The notes below the pieces were generated by a model. It had not been told where the DNA came from, did no database searches, and saw only the letters and a list, made by a program, of their open reading frames with translations. Source: CAVPCZ01 sp963702445 (GTDB lineage Bacteria > Bacteroidota > Ignavibacteria > UBA10030 > UBA6906). Taken from it: 64,000 bases of DNA. Position 1 is the first letter of the stretch, and every line of letters starts with the position of its first letter. Below, piece by piece: positions 1 to 10,500 of the stretch. The stretch covers positions 62,001-126,000 of the forward strand of contig CAVPCZ010000025.1 of NCBI GenBank assembly GCA_963702445.1, in the 5' to 3' direction. Made by a program: the position numbers and the translations under genes.

Positions 1-1163
1 GGACGGAATTCCCATCCCGATTGCCAGCGGGCGGGGATGCCGTTCATGCGGCAGAGCGTGATAAACAGCATCGTCTGCATTCCGCAATCGCCGTGCCGGT
101 TGATGAACGGGTACATGCTGAGATTCGGGACGGTGGAGTATTCTCTCGCCGTCGCCCATGTGACGTTGGTATCAGCCCACGCAAAGAGCCGCCGGGCAAT
201 CAGATACGGATTGGTTTCGCTGCCGACGATCTTGCGGGACAGCTCCCTCAGTTCGGGGGTGAATACGATGTGCGGCGGTTCTTCTTTCACGAAGGGTGCG
301 AGTTCCGGGGTGATGGCAACGGGTTTCACCTTCGCAGGATCCACGGGGACAAACACCCCGCTGGATGTGTACTCGTATTCCACACTGAACCGTGTTTTGG
401 CCGGCCCCAGAGACCGCTTCTCAAAATAGATCGTGCGCTGCAGATGTGCCCCGTTGTCGGCCAGCACATACTGCGGCGGGTCCGTGGCAAGGATGGTCAG
501 ATTCTCCTGGCGCCCGGGAATCTCCCGTGGAAACGGGATCCAGCACCTGATGATCTCACCTTCCGGCACGGCATCCGGATTGATGTCGATCGTGTGGGTG
601 ATGTGCAGGCGGACGGGTTTCACGTACGGTTTTCCGCTCTTGACCGCGGCTCCGATCACTTCACGCAGATGGGCATCGAGTCCCTCTTCGCCCGCAAGGC
701 CGGAGTCCGGCGGCGCGTTCTTGAATCTTTCCTTCCAGACGAGCTTCGCTTCCGGATCCAGACGGAACAGATTCCGGGCCGCGGAGTGGAAGTACCGTTT
801 CTCGCCGTCGATGGTCATGGCTTCCAGCGCGTGGGACTCTTCCAGCCGCCTGTACGTGCCGTGATCCATCTGAGGAATATACCGGGTGACGTACGCGTGG
901 ACGTCCGATTCGGTCTTCGTGAAATCGAGTCTGATCCGGCGCATGCGCTCGACCTCAAATTCCCAGAAGAGGCGCCGCTGAACGGTCATCGACGTATCGC
1001 GTTGGAGCATGGCACCGATGGCCTGTTCCGCTCTGGCGAATTCTCCGTTGTTGATCCACGCGGTGATCTGATCTTCACCCGGAGATGCGCAACCGGCAGC
1101 CAGGAAGAACAGCAGCGACACAACAGCGGGTATGAGAACATCTGCAGGACGACGGGGACTCAT
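1..1163 (-). CDS. Transglutaminase-like lipoprotein, C-terminus cut by the window edge
   Basis: The frame runs from an ATG at 1163, with GAAGGA 6 nt upstream, off the left edge, giving at least 387 residues. The N-terminus is a signal sequence ending in LAAGC (Cys about 25), so it is probably a lipoprotein. About 330 residues of extracytoplasmic sequence follow. Near the edge is RHGDCGMQTMLF (Cys about 360), then GIPARWQSGWE, the typical catalytic-Cys strand and helix of the transglutaminase-like (cysteine protease fold) superfamily. The catalytic His and Asp would lie beyond the edge. The upstream part resembles other bacterial transglutaminase-domain proteins only loosely. Substrate unknown. 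Fold assignment is good; role is not known. Confidence 0.8.
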   Translation of the reverse strand, partial: MSPRRPADVLIPAVVSLLFFLAAGCASPGEDQITAWINNGEFARAEQAIGAMLQRDTSMTVQRRLFWEFEVERMRRIRLDFTKTESDVHAYVTRYIPQMDHGTYRRLEESHALEAMTIDGEKRYFHSAARNLFRLDPEAKLVWKERFKNAPPDSGLAGEEGLDAHLREVIGAAVKSGKPYVKPVRLHITHTIDINPDAVPEGEIIRCWIPFPREIPGRQENLTILATDPPQYVLADNGAHLQRTIYFEKRSLGPAKTRFSVEYEYTSSGVFVPVDPAKVKPVAITPELAPFVKEEPPHIVFTPELRELSRKIVGSETNPYLIARRLFAWADTNVTWATAREYSTVPNLSMYPFINRHGDCGMQTMLFITLCRMNGIPARWQSGWEFR

Positions 1164-1299
1164 GGGTGTTCCTTCGAAGTGGGGTAGATGAATATACGCC
1201 GGCGAACGCCCATGCGCAAATGCGCCAGGGTCCGACTTGCTGACAGAGCGCCTGCTGACGTCAGTGTGGCCTCGACGCAGAGTACGGCGTCACTTTTTC

Positions 1300-1328
1300 T
1301 TGACAATGTCCGGGAACTTCAGTATTCT
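1300..1328 (+). promoter_or_regulatory. Sigma-70 promoter of the trp leader
   Basis: TTGACA (1300-1305), a 17-nt spacer and TATTCT (1323-1328) form a near-consensus sigma-70 promoter. Transcription would start near 1335, just before or at the leader peptide. Confidence 0.75.
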
Positions 1329-1333
1329 TCAGT

Positions 1334-1414
1334 ATGATGATGAGACACATCCATACCATGCCGGTACGGCTGAACTGGTGGTGGTGGCGCCCGACGGTGT
1401 CCCCACCCCCCTGA
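1334..1414 (+). CDS. Trp-rich leader peptide (trpL-like)
   Basis: A short frame opens with three ATG codons (1334, 1337, 1340) and has another ATG at 1358; it stops with TGA at 1412-1414. From 1358 it reads MPVRLN, then four consecutive Trp codons (TGG at 1376-1387), then RPTVSPPP. If transcription starts near 1335, the 1358 start is the likelier one, though its ribosome binding site is weak. Four tandem Trp codons followed by a terminator and then a tryptophan synthase gene is the classical layout of a transcription-attenuation leader. The peptide itself probably has no function beyond ribosome positioning. Confidence 0.8.
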   Translation: MMMRHIHTMPVRLNWWWWRPTVSPPP

Positions 1415-1434
1415 TCGCTGGTGTAACGTCACAA

Positions 1435-1471
1435 AGGTGGGAACGCCGCTCGGAGTGTTCCCACCTTTTTT
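1435..1471 (+). terminator. Attenuator terminator 1
   Basis: Perfect 10-bp stem AGGTGGGAAC / GTTCCCACCT (1435-1444, 1457-1466), 12-nt loop, followed by six T (1466-1471). Confidence 0.9.
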
Positions 1472-1488
1472 GTTGCCTCTTCAACAAG

Positions 1489-1517
1489 AATCGTGGGCAC
1501 CTCCACCCACGATTTTT
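1489..1517 (+). terminator. Second tandem terminator before trpB2
   Basis: A 9-bp stem AATCGTGGG / CCCACGATT (1489-1497, 1506-1514), an 8-nt loop and TTTTT lie 23 nt after the first terminator and 43 nt before the trpB2 start. It has no visible antiterminator of its own, so it may tighten repression, or alternate with the first hairpin. Confidence 0.75.
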
Positions 1518-1559
1518 CTATTTTCTGCCACAGTATCGTCCAACCATCCGGAGAGAGTC

Positions 1560-2925
1560 ATGCAACAGAAGATCTACCTCGAAGAACGGGAAATGCCCAC
1601 GGCCTACTACAACATTCTTGTCGATATGCCCGACAAGCTTGCGCCCCCCCTTCACCCCGGCACCGGAAAGCCGATAGGCCCTGCGGATCTGTCCGCCATC
1701 TTCCCGATGGAGTTGATCAAGCAGGAGATGAGCTCCGAGCGGTACATCCCGATCCCGGAGGAAGTCCAGCGGATCTACCGGATATACCGTCCGACACCGC
1801 TGATCCGGGCGTTCAACCTTGAGCGGGTGCTGGACACGCCCGCGGAGATTTATTACAAGTACGAAGGTGTCAGCCCGGCCGGCAGCCACAAACCCAACAC
1901 GGCCATTCCCCAGGCCTACTACAACAAGCAGGCGGGGATCAAGCGTCTGACAACCGAAACAGGCGCCGGCCAATGGGGAAGCGCGTTGAGCTTTGCGTGC
2001 GGCCTCTTCGGCATGGAATGCAAGGTCTATATGGTCCGTGTGAGTTATGATCAGAAGCCATACCGCCGTTCCATGATCCGTACATGGGGTGCCGAGGTTG
2101 TCGCCAGTCCGAGTCAGGACACCAATGCGGGGCGCAGCGTACTTGCCCAGCACCCCGATTCTCCCGGGAGCCTCGGCATGGCGATCAGCGAAGCGGTGGA
2201 AGACGCCGCGGGGCGGGACGACACGAACTACTCCCTGGGCAGCGTGCTGAATCATGTGCTCCTGCACCAGACGATTATCGGCCTTGAGTGTATCACGCAG
2301 ATGGAGAAGATCGACCGTTTTCCGGATATCGTGATCGGATGCGTGGGAGGAGGATCGAATTTCGGCGGAATCGCCATCCCCTTCGTGCGCGAGCGGATAC
2401 ACGGGAAGAAGGTCCGTTCCATCGCCGTGGAACCCGCCTCGTGCCCGACGCTGACACGCGGCGAATTCCGGTATGACTTCGGCGACACCGCGATGATGAC
2501 GCCGCTGATGGCCATGCATACACTCGGCCACAATTTTATCCCCCCTTCGATCCATGCGGGCGGACTGCGGTACCACGGCATTGCGCCGATTCTGAGCCGT
2601 CTGCTTCTGAGCGGGCTGATTGAGGCGCGGTCGTACATGCAGAACGAAGTCTTCGAGTCGGCTCTGCTCTTTGCACGCACCGAGGGGATTATTCCGGCTC
2701 CGGAATCCTCCCACGCAATCAAAGCCGCCATGGATGAAGCCCGGCGTGCGCGTGAGGAGGGGACAAAGCCCGTGATTCTCTTCAACCTGAGCGGGCACGG
2801 CCATTTCGACATGACCGCGTACGATGCCTATCTTGGCCGGGCGGCTGGAGAACATCGAACTGACATCGGAGGAGATCCGCAAATCGCTTGCGGAATTGAA
2901 ACAGTTTCCTGTGCCGGCGGCTTGA
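1560..2925 (+). CDS. trpB2: Tryptophan synthase beta chain, TrpB2 type (single-base frameshift near the 3' end)
   Basis: This PLP enzyme joins indole and serine to make tryptophan; the TrpB2 branch often lacks a paired TrpA and may salvage free indole. The start is ATG 1560 with GGAGAG upstream. The PLP lysine sits in AGSHKPNTA (about residue 110), with ETGAGQWGSALS and the phosphate loop CVGGGSNFGG after it; the long N-terminal extension is typical of TrpB2. After YDAYL (2831) the reading frame shifts: an extra base in GGCC (2835-2838) leads to a wrong tail ending at 3059, while the +1 frame gives RLENIELTSEEIRKSLAELK and stops at 2925, the normal family ending. No other trp gene is near. 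Regulated by the Trp attenuator upstream. Confidence 0.9.
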
Positions 2926-3134
2926 CAGAGCCTCCTCTCAAAAGGCGGGGTCATTCACTGGCGCGTATCCTGAACAGAACACCGGGGGGATCCGGCATCC
3001 CCCTTTCTTGCGCCGTGGCTCCCCACCGCAACTCTCCGCTCTGCAATCGTACATCATAGGCAAGGGCGGATCCGCGATCCCGGTCCGCCCGTTCCGCATT
3101 GTGCGCTGCGTATCCAGAAAATCGGGAGGAACGG

Positions 3135-4705
3135 ATGGGCGCTACGGTAGAGCCTTTTCCATCATTTTCCTGGCGCTCTGCGCTTTCCGGAAACACCGCG
3201 ATTCTTCTCTCACTCGCGCTCGCAAAACTTCTTATCCACCTCGCAACAAACGCCCTCGGCGGCTACGGAATCTTCCGGGACGAACTGTACTATCTTGCCT
3301 GTGCCGATCATCTGGATCTCGGCTACGTCGATCAGCCCCCCCTCTCCATCTATCTTCTCGCCGTCAGCCGCCTGCTGTTCGGTGACTCCCTTTTCGCCAT
3401 CCGGCTTCTCCCCGCTTTTGCGGGTGCGGCCGTGGTGTTCCTGACGGGCGTGATGGCAAGGGAACTCGGCGGGGGGCGCGTCGCCCAGGTGCTGGCCGCG
3501 CTCTGCGCGATTGTCTCCCCGATTTTCCTCGGGATCTCTTCGGTTTATTCGATGAACTCCATCGACCTGCTCTTCTGGTCACTCTCGGCCTACCTCACGA
3601 TACGCCTTCTGAAAACCGAAGATCCCCGCTACTGGCTCGGACTCGGGCTCGTCCTCGGTCTGGGCTCACTGAACAAGATCAGCATCCTCTGGTATGCGGC
3701 GGGCCTCGCGGCCGGTTTCGGACTCACCCGTTTCCGGACCTGGTTTCTTACCCGCTGGCCCTATGTCGCGGGCACGCTGCTTGTTCTGCTCTTTGCGCCC
3801 TTCATTCTCTGGAACATCTCGCACGACTTCGCGCATCTGGAGTTCATCAGAAACGCCACGGCAGGAAAGTACTCCGGACTTTCGGCATGACCTTTCTTGC
3901 CGGGCAGTTCACGATAAACAATCCCGTCTCGTTTCCGCTCTGGTTTGCGGGTCTCCTGTATCTGCTGTTCTCCTCCCACGCGAAAGCCTTTCGCACGCTG
4001 GGGATCGCGTATCTCGCGGTGCTGGCGATCCTTCTTCTCAACCAGCACAGCAAGGCGGAGTATCTGGCCCCCGCCTATCCGGTACTCTTTGCCGCGGGGA
4101 CGACGCTGTTTGAACGCTTCACGCTGCAACGCACCCGGCGCTGGTTCCGTCCGGTCTACGCGCTCCTGCTCCTCGTATCCGGGTCGGCGCTGGCACCCCT
4201 TGCGCTTCCGGTTCTTCCGGTGGAGGGGTACATAGAGTACACCGCCCGGCTCGGATTCCGTCCGGGCGGCGCTGAAAGCAAGGCCCTCGGAAAGCTGCCC
4301 CAGTTCTATGCCGACATGCACGGTTGGCCGGAAAAGGTGGCTGCCGTCGCAGCCGCGTTCCACCGGCTGACACCCGAGGAGAGGGTGCGCTGCGCCGTCT
4401 TTGCAGACAACTACGGCCGCTGCGGAGCGCTGGATTACTACGGACGGCACTACGGACTTCCGAAATCCATTGGCAAACACAATAATTACTGGATCTGGGG
4501 TCCGCGGGAGTATACGGGCGATCTCGTGTTGATTCTGGGAGGGGAACTGCGGGACAAACAGGAGCACTTCGCGCAGGTGGAAATCGTCGGGTCGGTGTCC
4601 AGTCCCTACTGTATGCCGTACGAAAACAACCTGAAGATCTTCCTCTGCCGCGGACTCCGGACGCCGTTACCCGAGCTGTGGAGTGGCATGAAGAGTTACA
4701 ACTGA
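3135..4705 (+). CDS. GT39-family membrane glycosyltransferase (frameshifted in the middle)
   Basis: A polytopic membrane protein of the ArnT/PMT-like (GT39, DPMT) class that transfers sugars from polyprenyl-phosphate donors on the outer face of the inner membrane. The start is ATG 3135 behind GGGAGGAACGG. The first half (3135-3890) contains GGYGIFRDELYYLACADHL with the expected acidic pair, then DQPPLSIYLL and several membrane helices. It ends at TGA 3888 within 'LSA'; the second half resumes in another frame from 3887 (MTFLAGQFTINNP) and carries more helices plus a soluble C-terminal domain. The family normally has one continuous chain, and the sequence TCGGCATGA fits a lost C from GGCC. Target sugar and acceptor unknown. 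Confidence 0.8.
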
Positions 4706-4760
4706 TCGACCAGGTGCCCGGACATTCCGGAGGGGCAACGTGCCGCGAACTTGATATCCC

Positions 4761-7598
4761 CTATTCCCCCCTCACGCTTTCCCTCCCGCCGGTCCACATC
4801 GTTCCACACAACCCCTGAAACTGACAGAGCGGACACTCCTTCCGCAGATCCGATGCGGGGACGAAATCTACAGAGGCATCGTTGATCTCGCGCGCCACGG
4901 TGAGAACCACCGAGGTCATGTCGGCAAGACAGCTCACAGGATCGTCATTGTCGCCGAACAAGGGATGCTCAATACCCGGCGAGATGGTCCCCGCTCCCAG
5001 CATCACATATGCCGGCCGGATATGATCCGCCGGTTCACCGGTCGTCCCTGAATACAGCAACGCATAGAGCGGAAGCTGGAGCGAACCGATCGCACCCGGC
5101 CACGTCGAGCGATCGGAAAGATCCAGCGCGTCAAAACGGATCGCGTACCGCTCCGGCTTGCTCGCGGTCTTATAATCCAGAATGAACGTCCGCTCCCCCC
5201 GCCGTTCGATATGGTCGGCCTTCCCCCTGAAACGGAATCCACCGATTTCCGCTTTCATCGACTTCTCCACCGCCAGAACAACAACGGGGAGGGCACGAAC
5301 CAGCGGTAACCGGTACGCCGTCAGGAATTCTCTCAGATGCGTCTGTATCTGCAGGCGGGTGAGAAGACGCGGACCCCTCTGATCCCTGCCGAATGACCGT
5401 TCAAAATGCGTAACAATCAGCCGGTCCAGGCGCCCGGCGTCCAGGGACGGTTCCGTCGACGGCGTTCCCTCTGTTCCGCGGAAAAACTCCGCCAGGACGT
5501 GATGGACAAATATGCCGATGGAAGCCCTGTCGATCTCTCCTTCCACCTCCTCCCGTTCCGCCAGCCCGAGAACGTGTCCGTAGTAGAAGCGGAGCGGACA
5601 CCGGAGATAAGCATCCAGTGAGGTGGCACTGAACGTCATTCCCTTCAGCACCGATTGGAGCTCCGGCGTCTTGGCTATGGAACGCGGAAGACCGGGAGCC
5701 AGATCCACCGCAAGTTCCACGATGGACACATCCTGCTGGTCATCAACACTTCCCCGGGACCTCTGACGTTCCCAGAGCAGCTGCTCGATGAACCGGCTCT
5801 TTTCTTTCTTTCCCCCTTCACGGTAGAACAGGTGCGCCTCGCGCGCCCCGTCAAGCAGCGTGAAAAACTGATAGGCTGTTTCCTCCTCGCGCTCCCGCCG
5901 CCCCGGCATACCCAGCAGCGTCCTCACCTGCGGCGGAAGCAACGGATCCACATCCCCCCCGCCGGGAAGCAGATCCTCATTCACATCCAGCATGAAAAGG
6001 CGGTCAAACCGGAGGTTCCGGGTTTCCAGGGGTCCCAGAACCTGCATGCCGCTCAAGGGCGTCCCGCTGAACGGGACAACCATCTCCTCCATCAGCGTCC
6101 GGAGCAAGAGGGCATATCCGGCGGCTCCCGCGGCGCGCACATCCGCCAGACGCGACGTGGCAATGCGGTCAAGCCCGTCCATGATCTCCACGACAAATTG
6201 ACGGAATAGTCCGTGGCGGTAGGCGGGACTGTTGTCCGCGATGAACATCACCATGTCCATCGTGCGGCGTGCCGCATCCCCCAGGCTTTCCGCCCCTGCA
6301 AAGCGCCGGATCGTCGCATCGTGAATTCCCGCCAGGTGGGTCCGGACATCAGCCGGACGGACATCAAGACCCGCACCACGCACGGCTCCGGCACAGCGTT
6401 CCAGAAGTTCCGGAAAGGACTCCAGACCCTCAAGGGAGAAAAATGTCCACGCACCCTCTTCTGCAAGAAACTCCTCAATGGTGTGAAAGAGAATCCGTGT
6501 CGCTCCTTCTCCCGCTCCCCACCGGATATTTTTCACATACGGATGCAGCACGCAGCCCAGATAGTCCGGCGCATACACGTTGCCGTCCGCCATGGAACGC
6601 ATCGCCTGAAAGATCCCCGTCAGGAACCCGAACACCGGTGTCCGCCTTGCGGGATACCCCAGCGAGATGTTGTGCTTGGGAATGCGCGGCAGGACCCACT
6701 GCACCACAGGAAACAGCGCATCGGCGGAGGGCAGCACAAGAACCGTGCGCTCGTCCATCGCTACGCCATCATGCCGCAGCGTATCGATCACCCGCGCGAG
6801 ACCCAGGACCTCGCCGTGCGTGTCGGCGGCGCGATACAGGTGGATATCACATGGCCGGGGCACCGGCGGTGAGGGCACATATTCGATGCCGATCTCCCGG
6901 AGACGCCCGCCCACCCCGGGTCCGTCATGGATCACGAAATGTGTCTTGTCAAGCCGGAGAAGACGCCGGACAATGACGCGCCCGGCCGCGGAGAAGGCGT
7001 ACAATCCGGCCAGGATCACGCGCGAAGCGGAAGGGATATGAAGTTCATCAGCCCGGGCTGCGCACATGCTCAGCTTCATCGCGCCCGTGCATGCACCCTC
7101 CGCCTGCAGGCGGGCATAGAACTCCTCGTAGAAGCCGGCGAGGGTGGCCCCGCCTTCGAATTGCACACTTCCGCTGATTTCCCTGAGCCGGGACGCAGGG
7201 ATCTCCCCGGCGTGGAGTTCCTCCAGAGCTGCAAAGAGCCGCCTGCCAAGGGGCAGAAACGCCTCAAGCGTATCCAGCTGCCCGGCACCGAAACGCGCCT
7301 GCGAAGCCCGGTGCATGTTGAAAAGTACTGCCAGCGCGTCCAACTCGCCGACCTCAACATCCCGGCGCCCCAGCTCATCGCGGTACATCGTGTCGACAAG
7401 CGATTCCATGGTCATGCTCCACGGGGGAAGAAAACTCCTTCCCAGACGTTCCGCGAGAGCCTTCCGCAGGAAGAAGGCGGGACGTTTGCCGGAAAACACG
7501 CAGAGCGTCCGGGAGAGCTCCGCAGGATCGGCGGGCAACTTCCCGAGTACGCACTGGAGCAGATCTTCGCCGGCGGAGAGAACGCGGATGTGGCTCAC
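4761..7598 (-). CDS. addB: AddB-like helicase-nuclease subunit (PD-(D/E)XK, Fe-S)
   Basis: The 945-residue protein partners AddA for processing double-strand breaks before RecA loading. The C-terminal nuclease domain shows RCPLRFYYGHVL (first cluster Cys and helix), GIFVHHVLAEFF, then FILDYKTAS as the catalytic D-X-K strand near residue 810, and three closing cysteines in ECPLCQFQGLCG, so the four-Cys 'iron staple' is complete. The N-terminal two thirds is a degenerate UvrD-like helicase fold with weak Walker motifs, as usual for AddB. The start overlaps the addA stop by 4 bp (ATGA), implying translational coupling. Convergent with the glycosyltransferase gene, 55 bp away. Confidence 0.85.
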   Translation of the reverse strand: MSHIRVLSAGEDLLQCVLGKLPADPAELSRTLCVFSGKRPAFFLRKALAERLGRSFLPPWSMTMESLVDTMYRDELGRRDVEVGELDALAVLFNMHRASQARFGAGQLDTLEAFLPLGRRLFAALEELHAGEIPASRLREISGSVQFEGGATLAGFYEEFYARLQAEGACTGAMKLSMCAARADELHIPSASRVILAGLYAFSAAGRVIVRRLLRLDKTHFVIHDGPGVGGRLREIGIEYVPSPPVPRPCDIHLYRAADTHGEVLGLARVIDTLRHDGVAMDERTVLVLPSADALFPVVQWVLPRIPKHNISLGYPARRTPVFGFLTGIFQAMRSMADGNVYAPDYLGCVLHPYVKNIRWGAGEGATRILFHTIEEFLAEEGAWTFFSLEGLESFPELLERCAGAVRGAGLDVRPADVRTHLAGIHDATIRRFAGAESLGDAARRTMDMVMFIADNSPAYRHGLFRQFVVEIMDGLDRIATSRLADVRAAGAAGYALLLRTLMEEMVVPFSGTPLSGMQVLGPLETRNLRFDRLFMLDVNEDLLPGGGDVDPLLPPQVRTLLGMPGRREREEETAYQFFTLLDGAREAHLFYREGGKKEKSRFIEQLLWERQRSRGSVDDQQDVSIVELAVDLAPGLPRSIAKTPELQSVLKGMTFSATSLDAYLRCPLRFYYGHVLGLAEREEVEGEIDRASIGIFVHHVLAEFFRGTEGTPSTEPSLDAGRLDRLIVTHFERSFGRDQRGPRLLTRLQIQTHLREFLTAYRLPLVRALPVVVLAVEKSMKAEIGGFRFRGKADHIERRGERTFILDYKTASKPERYAIRFDALDLSDRSTWPGAIGSLQLPLYALLYSGTTGEPADHIRPAYVMLGAGTISPGIEHPLFGDNDDPVSCLADMTSVVLTVAREINDASVDFVPASDLRKECPLCQFQGLCGTMWTGGRESVRGE

Positions 7599-10500
7599 GT
7601 TACCCTCCTCAGCTTGTTGATGTCGACGTACGCAATCACCCCATGCGTCCGGCGACCGGGGAAAAGATCGCCTGCAAGCCGCATGTACAGGCGCACCTGT
7701 TCACGGTATTCTTCCTCGCGTTCTTCCCCGCCCGATTTGAAATCGATAACCGTCACCTCGGCGGGATCCACAACCAGACGATCCATGCGCCAGAGCGCGC
7801 CGTCGGGACCGACACACTCCTGCTCCACCAGGATCCGGCGCCCCGGCCTCCCGACAAAATACGGAAGGATGCCGCTTCCGGTGAGGAAGGTCGTAAGCGC
7901 TGCGGACAGCGCTTCGCGGTCGCGCCCCGGGACAGGTGTCGCGGCCATGGCACGGGCGACGGCCGCCGCCGGGTTGTCAATGGTGAGCATCCGCGCAAGA
8001 AGGAGATGGATGTATTCGCCGCGCCTCGTGGCCCGATGCCCGATGTGCCATGCCGCCCCCGGTGCGGCGGCAACTCTGGTGGCCTCGTGCAGGGGCACGA
8101 GCCTCGGTCGATCCCCCGGCGATCGTGTGGCGGCCGCCTTCGGACGCGGGCTTTCGCCGGCAAAGGCCCCCGGAAGCACCCGTCCGGGAAACAGCGTGCC
8201 TCCCGGATCGCACACCGAGAAGACATACAGTTCACGCTCCGCCCTGGTCAACGCCACGTACAACATGTTCATGCCATCGGTCAGCAGCCGTCCTTCCGCC
8301 AGCCCCCGGAGCTGTTCGAGTGAAGGGCTCCAGAGCGTATGCGCTCTGGTGATATGGACGAGTTCGACGCCGCCTTCATGCCCGTCAACAAAACGGGTGG
8401 TGGACTTCGGCCGGCGGTCATAGAGCACAAGAAGCACCACCGGGAACTGCATCCCTTTGGATTTGTGGATGGTCATCAACGTTACGGCTCCGCCCGAGGG
8501 GGGGTCGATGTTCCACCCCGTGGAGTTCTCTCCCGGCGGCTCGGAGGCAAAGTCCAGGAAACGCTTCAGGCTGTTCTCGCCTTCCTGCTCGAAATCTTTG
8601 ACCACTTCAAGCAGTTTCACCAGGGCGCTTTCTTCTCCGGGAAACCGTTCGAAAACGGCAAAGGTCTTGTAGACCTCGCATACGAGATCGTAAAGGGGAA
8701 GGTGCCCCACGCCGACAAACAAGGATGCGAAAAGCCGTTCCCACAGGACGGGAAAACGGTCGCGCAATGCTCTGTACAGAGGGGGGGCGTCCGGTACCCG
8801 GCAACCCGAGGCAAGGAGCCGGAGCTGCTCTTCGGTCGGTACGTCGACCGCGGCCACGGCCGCGGAGCGGAATACCGTCCCGAAGAGAAACGTGGCGAAC
8901 GACAGCGTGTCGATGGGGGAATCGAGAAACCGGAGGAGTGCCAGAAGCTCACCAACAAGCCGCCGGCTCCGGATATCCAGACTGCTGTGTGAGAGAAACG
9001 GGATGCCCGCGCCGTTAAGCCACCCGCTGATCTGCAACACCTCTTCGTTGCTGCGCGTGAGCACGGCAATATCCTCAAACGTGTGTCCCCGATGCCCGAG
9101 GTCTTCGATCAGGCGAAGGAGCGATTCGCGTTCGGGGACCTGCTCATCACCGGCCGGGAAGCGGATGAGCTCAACGTGTCCTTTTCCCAGGTGTTCGGGC
9201 ATCACCTCCTGGACGCACGCATCCAGGCCGCTCCGTACCGCCGCCGCGGCATCGTCATCGCCGCGCCCGACCACAGCACCGAACAGATCCGAGACAAACC
9301 GTACAATGCGCTCGTCGCTCCGGCGGTTGGTATCCAGCGGAATCACACGGGGCACAACGGAGGCAAACCCCTCCCGCCCCCGGGCAAGGTCGCGCATGAT
9401 CCGCCAGTCGCCCCCGCGAAAACCATAAATCGATTGTTTGGTGTCGCCGACCACGAAGAGGCTGCCCGCTGTGGACAGGGCATTTTCGATCAGCGGCCGC
9501 AATGCCGCCCACTGCAGCGGGGACGTATCCTGAAATTCATCGATCAGATAGTGCGCGATGCGATCACCAAGTGCAAGATAGATGTCCGGCACGGCGCCCG
9601 TCGCCAGATACTCCACAAGGTGACGGTTGATATCCTCGAACAACAGTTGTCCGGTCTGCCGCTTTGCGTCGTTCAGCGTTTTCCGCACAACCGTGTGAGC
9701 CTCAACAAACGGGTGATAGTAGAAACGCGCTTCAGCCTCCAGAAGGGTAATGAACGTGCTGTAGAGACCGGATGTCTCTTCTTCCAGCATCCCGGCGTGT
9801 TCGGCCAGAGCCGCCCGCTGCGGGGCAGACCCCTTTTTCGTAAGGTTCCCCGTTCGCTGCTTCCGCGTCAACATCTTCCGCCATTCACCGGCGGCAAAGA
9901 ACCTGAGATCCTCCGCAAACAGGGCCGTCACAGGGAGGTCGTGCGCGGCGATCAGCTCCTGCAGCCGCCGGGCGCGCCCCGTGAGCTGCTGTTCCAGCGC
10001 GCGGACATCCTGCTCGGCAACTCGAAAGGCGAGAGGAGCAACCACATGCGCCTGTCGCTGCATGAGCTGCGCCACACCATCCCTGATTGTCGCATACGGG
10101 TCCCAGAGAAAGGATTGCGACTGCCTTCCCTCGGCGATCAGGGCGGCAAGGTGCAGCAGGTCACGGCATTGCGCACTCCCTTCTGCAACATCCCGGGCGA
10201 ACAGATCGAACGTGTAGTCCACCAGCGGGCGTGCATCAAGCAGGATTTCAAAATCAGGGGAGAAACCGAGTTCCAGCGCCGCGGCCTTGAATACACGGGC
10301 CAGGAAACTGTCGATGGTCTGTACCTGCATTTCCGCAAACTGCTCGAACAGGCGGTCCAGCAGGAGATGTGCGCGCTGGCGGGCTTCAGCGGGCGATAAT
10401 CGCGTCAGGCCGGTCACCTGCGCGAGGAGTCCCGGATCGCCGAGAGCGATTTTCTTCAGAAACAGCAGAATCCGCTGCCGCATCTCGCCGGCAGCGTTGT

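Larger units (their letters stand above)
1376..1517 (+). promoter_or_regulatory. Trp attenuator controlling trpB2
   Basis: Region 1 is the Trp-codon run GGTGGTGGTGG (1377-1387). Region 2 is TCCCCACCCCC (1400-1410). Region 3 is AGGTGGGAAC (1435-1444) and region 4 is GTTCCCACCT (1457-1466). CCACC of region 2 can pair with the Trp codons; CCCACC (1402-1407) can instead pair with GGTGGG (1436-1441) of region 3, which would block the 3:4 terminator. A ribosome stalled at Trp codons would free region 2 (antitermination); a ribosome at the stop codon (1412) would cover region 2 (termination). Pairings were read by eye, with no folding energies. Confidence 0.75.

Noticed and set aside
3884..3890. ATGA overlap between the two glycosyltransferase halves as real translational coupling of two subunits
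   Set aside because: GT39 proteins are one chain, the join falls inside a conserved segment, and one missing base at a GGC(C) site explains it.
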